Origin: Hellea sp039977295
GTDB taxonomy: Bacteria; Pseudomonadota; Alphaproteobacteria; Caulobacterales; Maricaulaceae
Direction of reading: 5' to 3'
Length of the DNA: 64,000 nt
NCBI GenBank assembly: GCA_039977295.1
Contig: JBDWDN010000012.1
Location: 496,001 to 560,000, forward strand
In this document: positions 53,190-61,945 of the stretch, one piece after another
Numbering within the stretch: position 1 is the stretch's first letter
Layout of the letters: the number at the start of each line of letters is the position of its first letter
Program-made: the position numbers and the translations under genes
Notes under the pieces: generated by a model
Databases searched by the model: none
What the model saw: the letters and a program-made list of their open reading frames with translations, nothing else
Told to the model about the DNA's origin: nothing

Positions 53190-53621
53190 ATGAAAATTCT
53201 CGTTATTGAAGCTCGTTTTTACGACAAAATTTCTGATGCTCTTTTGGAGGGCGCATTAGACGCTTTGCAAAAGGCCAAAGCTGACATCACCAAGATGACG
53301 GTTCCTGGCGCGCTTGAAATTCCGCATGTTATTTCTATGGCCGAAGCTGCCAATGCGGGTTTTGACGGCTATGTTGCTTTGGGCTGCGTTATTCGCGGCG
53401 AGACAACGCATTATGATTATGTCTGTCAGGAAAGCGCCCGCGCGATTATGGACTTGGCTGTGAACCAGCAATTGGCGATTGGTAACGGCATCATCACGGT
53501 TGAGAATGAAGACCAAGCTTGGGCCCGCGCTAGTAAAGATAAAAAAGACAAAGGCGGTTTCGCCGCCAATGCCGCGCTTAAGATGATAAAAATCAGAGCA
53601 GAGCTTGGCGCCACCTCATGA
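53190..53621 (+). CDS. ribH: 6,7-dimethyl-8-ribityllumazine synthase
   Basis: Condenses DHBP with the ribitylamino-pyrimidine. The 143 residues include IVEARFYDKISDALLEGA-type N-terminus, VPGALEIPHVI, DGYVALGCVIRGETTHYDYVC (with the catalytic His) and NGIITVENEDQAWARAS. It starts two bases after ribB and overlaps nusB by four, so the two are coupled. Confidence 0.97.
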   Translation: MKILVIEARFYDKISDALLEGALDALQKAKADITKMTVPGALEIPHVISMAEAANAGFDGYVALGCVIRGETTHYDYVCQESARAIMDLAVNQQLAIGNGIITVENEDQAWARASKDKKDKGGFAANAALKMIKIRAELGATS

Positions 53622-54109
53622 GTAAGGGGCCGCATTCTAAGCTCCGCCGCGCCGCGCGCCTCGGCGCCGTGCAAGCGCTCTATCAGATGGATGTCGGCGG
53701 AACGCTCTCGACCTCAGTGGTCAAAGAGTTTATCGAGCATCGTTTCGGCCATGAAGATGAACCAGATTATATCGCCGCAGATGAAGCGTTTTTTACAGAT
53801 ATCGTGGAGGGCGTGGTAAAGTTTCAAGACGATATTGATAAAAGCATCTCTGATAACCTCTCAGCCAAATGGACGTTAAAGCGTTTGGACTTAACCCTTC
53901 GCGCCATTATGCGCTGCGCCGGATATGAAATTCAGCGCCGCCCAGATGTGCCCGCCCTTGTGATTATTGACCAATATGTCTCCATCGCGGCGGATTTCTT
54001 TGAGGGTAAAGAACCGGGATTCGTGAACGGCGCGCTCGATAAGATGGCCAAAGCCGTCCGCGCCGCTGAATTTGGCATGATCGGCGGTCCATCCGCCAGC
54101 CATGGATGA
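53618..54109 (+). CDS. nusB: Transcription antitermination factor NusB
   Basis: NusB with S10 binds boxA RNA in rRNA antitermination. The 163-residue protein has RRAARLGAVQALYQMDV at the N-terminus, the helical bundle middle, and LDLTLRAIMRCAGYEI, VIIDQYVSIAADFFEGKEPGFVNGALDKMAK. It is a little longer than E. coli NusB. Overlaps thiL by eight bases. Confidence 0.96.
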   Translation: MSKGPHSKLRRAARLGAVQALYQMDVGGTLSTSVVKEFIEHRFGHEDEPDYIAADEAFFTDIVEGVVKFQDDIDKSISDNLSAKWTLKRLDLTLRAIMRCAGYEIQRRPDVPALVIIDQYVSIAADFFEGKEPGFVNGALDKMAKAVRAAEFGMIGGPSASHG

Positions 54110-55079
54110 ATTCGATTTCATAGCCACGCACCTCGCGCCCCTCGCAGGGCCGGGCGGGCTAGGCTTGAAAGATGACGCCGCGCTTTTAAAGCCGTCCTCA
54201 GGCAAAGACCTGATCCTCACCAAAGATACAATGGTCGAAGGCGTGCATTTCCCAACGGGGCATTTCGGCGGAGATACAGCAGAAAAACTCTTACGCGTGA
54301 ACCTATCTGACTTGGCCGCTAAAGGAGCGCACCCGATAGGCTATATGCTCTCTATTGCTTGGCCAAAAGGAATAGAACAAAAATATTTCCAAGGCTTCGC
54401 AGCAGGCCTGCGTGATGTGCAAGAGGCCTATGATTTTAAACTGTTAGGCGGCGATACCACATCAATTGACGGGCCAATGGTCGTGACCGCAACCCTAATC
54501 GGAGAAGTTCCCACTGGCGAAATGGTGCAGCGCAGCGGAGCCAATATAGGCGACGACATTTGGGTGACGGGAACCATCGGCGACGCTTATCTCGGCCTGC
54601 AAACCGTCCTGGGCAAAGCCTTGGATCCCCAACCCACCGCAGACGCCCTATTGCATTTCGAAGAAGCCTATTACCGCCCCGAGCCCCGGCTTCTATTTCG
54701 TAAAGCGTTACGCCAATACGCGAACGCCTGCGCCGATATATCGGATGGTTTGGTGGCGGATGCGCGGCATGTTTCGAAGGCAAGCGGGGTAGGCTTTAGT
54801 ATAGACGCGGACAAAATTCCGCTTTCTAGCGCAGCGGGTGCGTGGCTTTCAGGACAGGAGGATGAAGACGCGGCTTTTAAAGCGCTCATTACGGCGGGCG
54901 ATGATTATGAGTTGGTGTTTACAGCGTCTCCAAGAGAAGCGACCCAAATTCGTCAGGCTGCCAAAACGATTGGTATGCGTTTGTCAAAAGTTGGCGCAGT
55001 CGTGAAAGGTGGGGGTGTTTCAGTTACGTCAGGGGGGGCACCCATGATTTTTGATAAAACGGGTCACATCCATTTTTAG
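54102..55079 (+). CDS. thiL: Thiamine-monophosphate kinase
   Basis: Phosphorylates thiamine monophosphate to thiamine pyrophosphate. The 325 residues show the PurM/ThiL pattern: GLKDDAALL, ILTKDTMVEGVHF, LRVNLSDLAAKGAHP, LLGGDTTSIDGPMVVT, CADISDGLVADARHV and ITAGDDYELVFTA. It is the last gene of the nrdR-rib-nusB-thiL cluster. Confidence 0.96.
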   Translation: MDEFDFIATHLAPLAGPGGLGLKDDAALLKPSSGKDLILTKDTMVEGVHFPTGHFGGDTAEKLLRVNLSDLAAKGAHPIGYMLSIAWPKGIEQKYFQGFAAGLRDVQEAYDFKLLGGDTTSIDGPMVVTATLIGEVPTGEMVQRSGANIGDDIWVTGTIGDAYLGLQTVLGKALDPQPTADALLHFEEAYYRPEPRLLFRKALRQYANACADISDGLVADARHVSKASGVGFSIDADKIPLSSAAGAWLSGQEDEDAAFKALITAGDDYELVFTASPREATQIRQAAKTIGMRLSKVGAVVKGGGVSVTSGGAPMIFDKTGHIHF

Positions 55080-55208
55080 GGAGTTTGCCGATGACTAATT
55101 TAAAAGAACTGGGTTTATACTCCCCAGTTTTAAAGGACTTGGTCTTGTCGGTACAAATTATATGTGACTCCATGGCATACTCTCACGTCTTAGCTTCGTT
55201 AGAATTAA

Positions 55209-55322
55209 CAACCTATACACAAGAAATATAAGGTCGATCGCACCTACGCCTATGATGACTTAGGAAGGCTTGAAAGCGCAGACAGCCCGCATTGAGGCGA
55301 TGCGGATTATACCTATGACAAA
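55209..55322 (+). pseudogene. Decayed 5' remnant of an Rhs/YD-repeat gene
   Basis: In frame with the Rhs tip that follows, this stretch encodes KVDRTYAYDDLGRLESADSPH, then a TGA stop at 55293-55295, then GDADYTYDK. YDDLGRL and YTYDKMGNL are YD-repeat motifs, so it is part of a longer Rhs gene. Further upstream the frame closes at 55206-55208 and no Rhs homology is visible. The 55080-55208 stretch after thiL shows no gene. Confidence 0.8.
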
Positions 55323-56603
55323 ATGGGGAACCTCCTAACCAAGACCTTTGATGATTGGAATGGCGTTACGCGCACCGTCACCAATAGCTATGACAGCGCC
55401 ACAAACCGCCTAACCTCAACGGCGGACACTGCCAATAGCTTTAATAGCAGCTATGACTTTGAGTATAATGACAATCGCGGCAACGTCACCAAGACAGGCG
55501 GATTAACCTTCACCTATGATATGGCGGATCAGCCTACCTCTATGAACGGCGTAGCTCCCAATACGGGAACAAGCGTGATTGGCAGCTATGTTTATGATGG
55601 GAACCTGAAACGCGCGAAAACCATCGTCAACGGAATTACCCGCTATAATGTCTATGATCATCAGGGGCGACTGGTCCATGTCGAAGAAGGCGATGGCAAT
55701 TACGTTTCTGAGACCAACTATCTCCATGGCGCTGGCATGACGCTGGCACGGATAAAGGACGGTGTTTTCACTTACATGCATCCCGACTATCTCGGCCCTC
55801 CGCAAGCTGGGACCGATACAACAGGCGCGGTCGAGTGGAATGAATACTACACGCCGTTTGGCGAAACGCTGATAAGTGCGGCGGCCAATGATAACCAAAG
55901 TGGCTTTACGGGCCATATTAAGGACGCCGATACAAGGTTGAACTATATGCAGGCACGCTATTATGACCCGAATAGTGCGCGGTTCTTGAGTGTGGATCCT
56001 GTTACCTTACTCGAAAGCGGAAACCCTGCAAACTTTAACAGATATTCTTACGCTTTCAATGACCCCGTAAACCTAATTGACCCCGATGGTAATCATCCAG
56101 CGATTGCAAGAAAGGTGATTCAGAAGGTAGTTACAAAATCCCTCAAAAAAAGACTACTGAGCAGTACGCAAATCCCTGAATTCGCCTTAGATGTAGCCCT
56201 ATCTGGAGGTGACCCTTCGGAACTAGGTAACGCGGTCGGCAATTTAATTGCAGGAAAAATTTCGAAAGCAAAGCGCGTAAAGCAACTTGCAAAGAACCGA
56301 GCTCAAGGAAAAAAAGGCGAAGCTCTGACGGAGGCGAAATTGGGGGACGAGTTAGGGGGCAAGCAAATCACCTTAGAATCTTCTAAAGGAACTAAAGCTA
56401 GAGTAGATTTTATGAAGAAAGATCGGAGCGTTGTTGAAACCAAAACCGGAAATGCAAGCCTTTCCTCCAATCAGCAAGATGCTTTTGATGATATAAATGC
56501 TGGTAGGCCAGTGATCCCTCGTGGTGCAAACGCAGAGGCCGCCGGTTTGAAGCCTGGGATACCTATAAAATTACCGTCTTGTTCAATTGATCGTCCATGT
56601 TAA
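55323..56603 (+). CDS. Rhs repeat tip with C-terminal PD-(D/E)xK-like nuclease domain
   Basis: The first 256 residues are Rhs core: YD repeats (YDHQGRL near 111-117), then the conserved end with GHIKDADTRLNYMQARYYDPNSARFLSVDPV split as RLNYMQARYYDP and NRYSYAFNDPVNLIDPDG (ending at 256). After it comes a unique 170-residue domain, separated by a basic segment. It contains KGEALTEAKL near 331-340, D362 in ARVDF, E372-T-K374, and SSNQQDAF near 381-388, consistent with a PD-(D/E)xK nuclease. The upstream part of the gene is broken, so this is an orphan C-terminal tip, possibly unexpressed. Confidence 0.8.
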   Translation: MGNLLTKTFDDWNGVTRTVTNSYDSATNRLTSTADTANSFNSSYDFEYNDNRGNVTKTGGLTFTYDMADQPTSMNGVAPNTGTSVIGSYVYDGNLKRAKTIVNGITRYNVYDHQGRLVHVEEGDGNYVSETNYLHGAGMTLARIKDGVFTYMHPDYLGPPQAGTDTTGAVEWNEYYTPFGETLISAAANDNQSGFTGHIKDADTRLNYMQARYYDPNSARFLSVDPVTLLESGNPANFNRYSYAFNDPVNLIDPDGNHPAIARKVIQKVVTKSLKKRLLSSTQIPEFALDVALSGGDPSELGNAVGNLIAGKISKAKRVKQLAKNRAQGKKGEALTEAKLGDELGGKQITLESSKGTKARVDFMKKDRSVVETKTGNASLSSNQQDAFDDINAGRPVIPRGANAEAAGLKPGIPIKLPSCSIDRPC

Positions 56604-56612
56604 GTATCTTTG

Positions 56613-57248
56613 ATGCAGAAAATATTTGTTGATAGTGTTTTAAAAGCTTGTGATGAAGCATTGAAACTAAAAAGTTTCGAAACCCCTCGCAATGGAACTC
56701 GATTCATTCGATTGGATGAGAATTTTTTGGGTTGGGTTGGTTTAAACAAAGGCAACTATGCAGACAATCTACAAATAAATCCATTTATAGGAATCCATTG
56801 CATTCCTATTATGAGGCTAAACTCCCATTTGGCAGCAGAAAAATACAAGCAAGGTGTTTCAGCCTCTTATGCGATACATATGGGAGAAATAGCTCCAAAG
56901 TTAAGGCAGTTTATTTTTTCTAGCAGTACCGATTTGCATGACGAGGCAGAAAGGTTAGCAAATGAGATTGCTACTCATGCTTTGCCTTGGATGAAAGCAC
57001 ACGCGAGTTATGAGATTTTGATCCCCTTATTTGAGTCCAAGTTAGAAATGTTAGGAGGATATCCGGAACGATATGTGTCCGCTCTGTATTATTCTGGAAA
57101 AATAGAAAAGGCTAAGAACTTTGTGCAAGAAAGAACTGACATTTTTGACCCTAATGATAAGGGAGTATACTCACTTTATGAAAAGTTCGGGAAACCTTTC
57201 TTAGACATGTTGGAAGGCGAGAAGGATCGAAACAGTTGTGGAGCATGA
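56613..57248 (+). CDS. Probable immunity protein for the Rhs toxin
   Basis: A 211-residue cytoplasmic protein, AT-rich compared with its neighbours. The pattern FIRLDENFLGWVGLNKGNYADNL, INPFIGIHCIPIMRLN and the absence of a signal peptide resemble DUF4304-like immunity proteins, though I cannot confirm a family. It starts nine bases after the Rhs stop, at the ATG at 56613 (a TTG at 56610 is adjacent). Position directly behind a polymorphic toxin domain is the main evidence for immunity. Confidence 0.7.
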   Translation: MQKIFVDSVLKACDEALKLKSFETPRNGTRFIRLDENFLGWVGLNKGNYADNLQINPFIGIHCIPIMRLNSHLAAEKYKQGVSASYAIHMGEIAPKLRQFIFSSSTDLHDEAERLANEIATHALPWMKAHASYEILIPLFESKLEMLGGYPERYVSALYYSGKIEKAKNFVQERTDIFDPNDKGVYSLYEKFGKPFLDMLEGEKDRNSCGA

Positions 57249-57375
57249 TAAAGTTAACAAGGCCAACTATTCAGATTTAACAGAAGCGGCTCTAGATATG
57301 GACACATTTATGGACATCAGCACGAATGAGGGATCTGGAGACGAAGAGTTTACAGGTTTTGTTATCAAACTCTGA
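57238..57375 (+). pseudogene. Short reading frame after the immunity gene, probable remnant
   Basis: A 45-codon frame from GTG at 57238 to TGA at 57375 encodes a very acidic C-terminal-like peptide ending FTGFVIKL. It overlaps the end of the immunity gene. No ribosome site or homologue is recognised. It may be the last part of a displaced gene, perhaps an older immunity gene. The rest of the 57249-57534 gap holds the terminator at 57474-57509. Confidence 0.3.
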
Positions 57376-57473
57376 TGTGCCTCTAGTTTTGTAGACACCT
57401 TGTTTGGTAAAACTGGAAGCAATTACAGTATCTTATAGGCTGAACAATCCAACTGCGCATCCCACTCCAAAGA

Positions 57474-57509
57474 AAAACCCGAAAGAAGGGTTTTCCTTTT
57501 TCCGGGTTT
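57474..57509. terminator. Bidirectional terminator with two alternative hairpins
   Basis: AAAACCC (57474-57480) can pair with GGGTTTT (57488-57494), or AAACCCG (57475-57481) with CGGGTTT (57503-57509). A and T runs surround it. It sits 25 bases downstream of the minus-strand bamE gene. Confidence 0.7.
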
Positions 57510-57534
57510 CTCAAGAAAGACCTGCTATCGTTAG

Positions 57535-58041
57535 CTAACGACCGCCTGGTCCTCCTCCCCCCCCGGGAATGTCTTGTTGTCCGCCGATTTGCTCGGTTGG
57601 GATACGGCCGATTGTGCCGAAAATTTGTTCTAGGACTGAAAGTTCGCGTCCGCGCGTGGGTGTTTTGCGGTCGACGTAATTCACGTAGCGGCCATCTTCG
57701 ATCCCGTAAGCGCCGACTTTGGTCACTTGGCCGTCTTCGTTAAATGTGATCGCTGTTATCGTGCGCTCTTCAATTTTCGGGCGTAAATAAGCGTAGCGCT
57801 GACGAACGGCGTTCATGTAGAACCAGGTATCGTCGCTTAGGTCTTCATCAAATGTTGATTTCACAGAGGGGTTACCTAGGCGGGCGAGCACTGTCGCTTT
57901 TGTATCTGTCTCAGGGTTTACTTCTTGCGGCTTGGCATCAGCCGTCGGCACATAACCATTTGTCCGCAGAATGGGGTTGCAGGCTGTTGTGAGCGCGGCA
58001 AGGGCAAGAACTGCGACAGTTTTAGCAATGAAACGAGTCAT
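57535..58041 (-). CDS. bamE: Outer membrane protein assembly factor BamE
   Basis: A lipoprotein of 168 residues (signal to LTTAC, Cys near 21) with the SmpA/OmlA fold: NPETDTKATVLARLGNPSVKSTFDEDLSDDTWFYMN and ITAITFNEDGQVTKVGAYG. It is part of the BAM complex that inserts beta-barrel proteins. A C-terminal Gly/Pro-rich tail (GGGGGPGGR) is unusual. Start chosen at 58041, where the signal peptide begins; an upstream extension to 58197 runs through the divergent neighbour. Confidence 0.9.
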   Translation of the reverse strand: MTRFIAKTVAVLALAALTTACNPILRTNGYVPTADAKPQEVNPETDTKATVLARLGNPSVKSTFDEDLSDDTWFYMNAVRQRYAYLRPKIEERTITAITFNEDGQVTKVGAYGIEDGRYVNYVDRKTPTRGRELSVLEQIFGTIGRIPTEQIGGQQDIPGGGGGPGGR

Positions 58042-58135
58042 ATAAGGCTTTAGTTTGTTTCTAATCTCGCTATGACCTAGCGAAACGCCGATTGGCTGGC
58101 AATAGGCTATGTGTAAATTTAATGGATTGTAAGTG

Positions 58136-58678
58136 ATGGGCATTTTCAGCAAATTATTTGGCGGCAAAGACCCCGTCATGACGGATGCTGGTCGCATCTA
58201 CACAAAACTCATGGGCCAAGCTCGGCAAGCCGCTTTTTACGGCGAGGGCAGAGCGCCCGATAATTATGATGGCCGCATAGATGTTCTGACATTGCACATC
58301 GCCGCTGTTCTCGAAGCCCTGTCACATCACGGGGAACAAGGCGAACGCCTGTCTCAAGCGGTATATGATGTCATGCGCGATGACTTTGAAGTTGCGATGC
58401 GCGAAGAGGGATTGTCAGATACGGGTATTAAGCGCCGCATAAAGCCGATGATGCAGCTATTCTATACCCGCGTAAAAAGCTATGTTGAGGCTTTGAAATC
58501 CGAAGGCGCTGAAAATCAGCTTAGAGAGACTTTTGAGGCGGGCTTGTTGGCGGAGAGCGGCGCGGCATTTGCGAGCCGCTTATCTGGCTATGCGGCCGAG
58601 TTTTCGCAAAATTTAAAGGGCTTGACCTTGGGACAAATTGCTTTGGCCGAATTTGATATTCCTGCGGCGCCTAACTAG
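58136..58678 (+). CDS. Ubiquinol-cytochrome c chaperone-domain protein
   Basis: A 180-residue helical protein of the Ubiq_cyt_C_chap (CBP3-like) family: MGIFSKLFGG start, YTKLMGQARQAAFYGEGRAPDNYDGRIDVLTLHIAAVLEAL, and VYDVMRDDFEVAMREEGLSDTGI. In mitochondria the family assists cytochrome b/bc1 assembly; bacterial members are mostly alphaproteobacterial. I chose the ATG at 58136; a GTG is one codon upstream. Divergent from bamE. Confidence 0.93.
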   Translation: MGIFSKLFGGKDPVMTDAGRIYTKLMGQARQAAFYGEGRAPDNYDGRIDVLTLHIAAVLEALSHHGEQGERLSQAVYDVMRDDFEVAMREEGLSDTGIKRRIKPMMQLFYTRVKSYVEALKSEGAENQLRETFEAGLLAESGAAFASRLSGYAAEFSQNLKGLTLGQIALAEFDIPAAPN

Positions 58679-58770
58679 GGTCTGTCCTTTAGGCTTTTCG
58701 AAATAAAGTTAGCCACTTACGGCGCAATCGCTTATAAGCCTCGCCAATTGCGCGATTCAGAAAGGGCTTT

Positions 58771-59823
58771 ATGCTCGACGGACTGGTTTTATCCATAGAT
58801 GCGATGGGCGGCGATAATGCCCCCGACATCGTTATTAAAGGGATTGAGTATTTTCTCAAACATGAGGGAAAGAACCGCCGCGCGCGGTTTTTACTGCATG
58901 GCGATGAGGCTGTACTGAACGGGCTTTTCGCAAAGCATAAACTTACGGCAGCGCGTTCAAAAATTCGTCACACTGACATTGAAATTGCCATGGATGAGAA
59001 GCCATCTCAGGCTCTTCGCAAGGGCAAAGGGTCCTCCATGTGGAATACCATTGAGGCGGTGAGAGCAGGCGAAGCTAACGTTGCTGTTTCGGCCGGGAAT
59101 ACCGGGGCTTTAATGGCGATTTCGAAAATAAGACTGCGAAATAAACACGGAGCTCAACGTCCCCCATTGGCTGCGAGTTGGCCAAATCCAAATGGCATGG
59201 GCGTGGTTTTAGATGTAGGCGCAAATGTTGATTGTGATGCCGCTCAGTTGACAGAATTTGCGGTCCTTGGGGAAGCTTATTATCGCGCGGTCTATAAAGT
59301 TGAAAAGCCGCGCGTAGGGCTTATCAATGTCGGCGCAGAAGAGGGAAAAGGCAATGACACGGTCAAGGCCGCGCATGAACGTCTTACCTTAAGTGAACTT
59401 GATATGAATTACATCGGATATGTTGAAGGTAATGATATTTCAACAGGCGGCGCTGATGTCTTTATAACGGACGGTTTTACAGGGAATGTGGCGTTGAAGA
59501 CTGCTGAAGGTACCGCGAAACTTATCGGGACTTATTTCAGTGCTGCTCTCAAGAGTGGGCTTTGGTCCAAATTTACCGCGTTTTTAAATGGTGTCGCTCT
59601 TCGGAAGCTTAAGAGGCAAATTGACCCTCGCAATGTGAATGGCGCCGTTTTGCTTGGGTTAAAGGGGGTTGTCGTAAAGAGTCATGGTGGTACGGATCAC
59701 ATCGGTTTTGCAAATGCACTAAATGTTGCGATTGGTCTTGCAGAAAGTGATTTCCTAGAAGAAATTGACCGTACGCTGGACGCGCTCCATGATGAAGATG
59801 ATAATATAGGGTTCATTGCATGA
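58771..59823 (+). CDS. plsX: Phosphate acyltransferase PlsX
   Basis: Converts acyl-ACP to acyl-phosphate at the start of phospholipid synthesis. The 350 residues have VLSIDAMGGDNAPDIVIKG at the N-terminus, VSAGNTGALMA, RPPLAASWPNPNG, GLINVGAEEGKGND, VEGNDISTGGADVFITDGFTGNVALK and KSHGGTDHIGFANAL. It overlaps fabH by four bases. The usual rpmF neighbour is missing upstream. Confidence 0.97.
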   Translation: MLDGLVLSIDAMGGDNAPDIVIKGIEYFLKHEGKNRRARFLLHGDEAVLNGLFAKHKLTAARSKIRHTDIEIAMDEKPSQALRKGKGSSMWNTIEAVRAGEANVAVSAGNTGALMAISKIRLRNKHGAQRPPLAASWPNPNGMGVVLDVGANVDCDAAQLTEFAVLGEAYYRAVYKVEKPRVGLINVGAEEGKGNDTVKAAHERLTLSELDMNYIGYVEGNDISTGGADVFITDGFTGNVALKTAEGTAKLIGTYFSAALKSGLWSKFTAFLNGVALRKLKRQIDPRNVNGAVLLGLKGVVVKSHGGTDHIGFANALNVAIGLAESDFLEEIDRTLDALHDEDDNIGFIA

Positions 59824-60794
59824 TACGGTCTGTCGTTAAAGGTATTGGCAGCTATCTGCCCGAGCGCATATTATCCAATGCTGAATTGTCAGAAAAAGTT
59901 GAAACCTCTGACCAATGGATTCGGGACCGCACGGGCATAGGCCAGCGGCACATTGTGGCCGATGACCAATGCACATCTGATTTGGGGTTAGCGGCGGCTC
60001 AGGCGGCGCTTGCGGATGCCGGTATGACGGCAGATGATATCGATTTGATTGTCGTTGCTACAACGACGCCGGATTATACTTTTCCAGCAACAGCTACTAT
60101 TATTCAAAATAAACTTGGCATTAAACACGGCGCGGCTTTTGATCTGCAAGCGGTCTGTAGCGGCTTTATATACGGTGTGAATGTCGTGGATGCTTTGCTG
60201 CGCGCAGGTAGTGCTAAGAATGCGCTTTTGATTGGAGCAGAAACATTCTCCCGCATTCTCGATTGGGAAGACCGCACGACCTGTGTGTTATTTGGCGACG
60301 GCGCAGGCGCAGTTGTGCTGTCAGCGCAAGAGGGCGGCGATCAAGAGGGTGGTGATACAGGTGTCTTGAACACCTTTATCCGCTCTAATGGTGAGCACCG
60401 TGAACTACTTTATGTCGATGGCGGCCCCTCTAAAACACAGACTGTGGGCCATGTCCGTATGATTGGGAACCAAGTTTTCAAACATGCTGTGAAAGATATC
60501 GCTGCGGCTATGGAAGAATGCGCGGCAGGCGCAGGCATTGCGATTGCAGATATTGATTGGTTCGTGCCGCACCAAGCTAATCAGCGTATTTTAAACGGCG
60601 TGGCAAAGCGGCTAAAGCTTGATCCTGAGCAAGTGATTTCAACCGTTGAATTTCACGCAAATACGTCGGCGGCCTCTGTCCCGCTGGCTATGGATACAGC
60701 GGTCAAAGACGGCCGTATTAAGCGCGGGGATTTGGTGATGCTCGAAGCTTTTGGCGGCGGGTTTACGTGGGGCGCGGCGCTGTTTCGCTATTAG
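59820..60794 (+). CDS. fabH: 3-oxoacyl-ACP synthase III
   Basis: KAS III starts fatty-acid synthesis from acetyl-CoA and malonyl-ACP. The 324 residues show the catalytic Cys113 in DLQAVCSGFIYG, His in WFVPHQANQRI, Asn in EFHANTSAASVPLA, and GGGFTWGAALFRY at the end. The ATGA overlap with plsX indicates coupling. The ihfA/MerR genes that often follow in alphaproteobacteria are absent here. Confidence 0.97.
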   Translation: MIRSVVKGIGSYLPERILSNAELSEKVETSDQWIRDRTGIGQRHIVADDQCTSDLGLAAAQAALADAGMTADDIDLIVVATTTPDYTFPATATIIQNKLGIKHGAAFDLQAVCSGFIYGVNVVDALLRAGSAKNALLIGAETFSRILDWEDRTTCVLFGDGAGAVVLSAQEGGDQEGGDTGVLNTFIRSNGEHRELLYVDGGPSKTQTVGHVRMIGNQVFKHAVKDIAAAMEECAAGAGIAIADIDWFVPHQANQRILNGVAKRLKLDPEQVISTVEFHANTSAASVPLAMDTAVKDGRIKRGDLVMLEAFGGGFTWGAALFRY

Positions 60795-60826
60795 CTATTT
60801 AGGCTTTTGATCTTTTAGGCTGGGCT

Positions 60827-61828
60827 CTATTTTGGGTCTGGCTGTTGGCTGCCTGACGGCATTTGTCCCAAGACATCCATGACGGATTTAATCAACGGGA
60901 TTTCATGCTGCATGGCGCGGTAACCGCGTTCAATAAGTTCTTCGGCTTTGGTAAATTCTAGCATCCCAATATGGCCTATGCGCGGCGCGACAAAGACGTC
61001 GGGCGGGTCGCCAGCAAGGCGGGAGCGCGAAATCCGGTCCATGACGATATTAAGCGTGCCCATCATAACTGACCCGATTTTTGGGCCTTTGCCAGGCTTG
61101 GTATCGCCCATCATAGATTTAATGAGAAGGCGATCTGGCCGTAATTTGTTGAGAGATTGCGCCGCGAGTTCAAACGGGTCGGCCGTATCGTCCTCGTCGT
61201 CATTATCGTCAAAGTTCATCTCATGAGAGCTGCCAATAGGGCCAAAGGCGTCGCCGTTAAGGCTAACGGCAATGACCATATGCGCGCCAAGGGCGCGGCA
61301 CGTTGAGACGGGAACAGGGTTAACCAATGCGCCGTCAATCATATAGCGGCCATCAATTTTTATCGGTTCAAAGGCGCCGGGCAGGGCATAGGAGGCTCTT
61401 ACGGCTGGCACCATTTCTCCGCGCTGCAGCCAGACTTCGTAACCCGTGCGCAGATCGCAGGCGACGGCGGCAAATTTACGGTCTAGGTCTTCGATGCGTG
61501 TGTCGCCCAGATAGTGCCTCAGCACGCGTTCAAGGCGCTCGCCGCGCATAAAACCCGATCCGCCCCAGCTAACATCCATATAGCTCATCATGCGGCGTTT
61601 ATTCAGGGCGCGTGCCCAATTCTCTAAAACGTCTAACTTGCCCGCGAGGTAAGCTCCGCCGACGACTGCGCCGATGGATGTGCCCGCAATGATGTCAGGT
61701 TTAATGCCGGCTTCTATCAATGCACGCAGCGCGCCAATATGGGCCCAGCCCCGCGCCACGCCGCCGCCTAATGCGAGGCCTAAAGGAGGCGATGTTCGAT
61801 GTGCTGAGCTGTCCGTGTCGAGTCGCAT
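60827..61828 (-). CDS. Patatin-like phospholipase family protein (RssA-like)
   Basis: A 333-residue cytoplasmic protein with the patatin fold: oxyanion loop LALGGGVARGWAHIG near 18-32, nucleophile G49-T-S51-I-G53, and the Asp of the dyad in DGALVNPVPV (Asp165). An acidic insertion, DDNDDEDDTADPF, lies near 205-217. Likely a lipid hydrolase of the RssA/NTE-like group; substrate unknown. It converges on fabH without a clear terminator between. Confidence 0.9.
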   Translation of the reverse strand: MRLDTDSSAHRTSPPLGLALGGGVARGWAHIGALRALIEAGIKPDIIAGTSIGAVVGGAYLAGKLDVLENWARALNKRRMMSYMDVSWGGSGFMRGERLERVLRHYLGDTRIEDLDRKFAAVACDLRTGYEVWLQRGEMVPAVRASYALPGAFEPIKIDGRYMIDGALVNPVPVSTCRALGAHMVIAVSLNGDAFGPIGSSHEMNFDDNDDEDDTADPFELAAQSLNKLRPDRLLIKSMMGDTKPGKGPKIGSVMMGTLNIVMDRISRSRLAGDPPDVFVAPRIGHIGMLEFTKAEELIERGYRAMQHEIPLIKSVMDVLGQMPSGSQQPDPK

Positions 61829-61945
61829 AATTCCCTATAGGCTAAGCTGACGCTAAAATGAACGGCTATCTCATGGAAAGTTCAGACTTGCCAGATTAGA
61901 CAAAGTCTGAGCAACACGGTAATGATAACAAAAAAGGGACGCACC

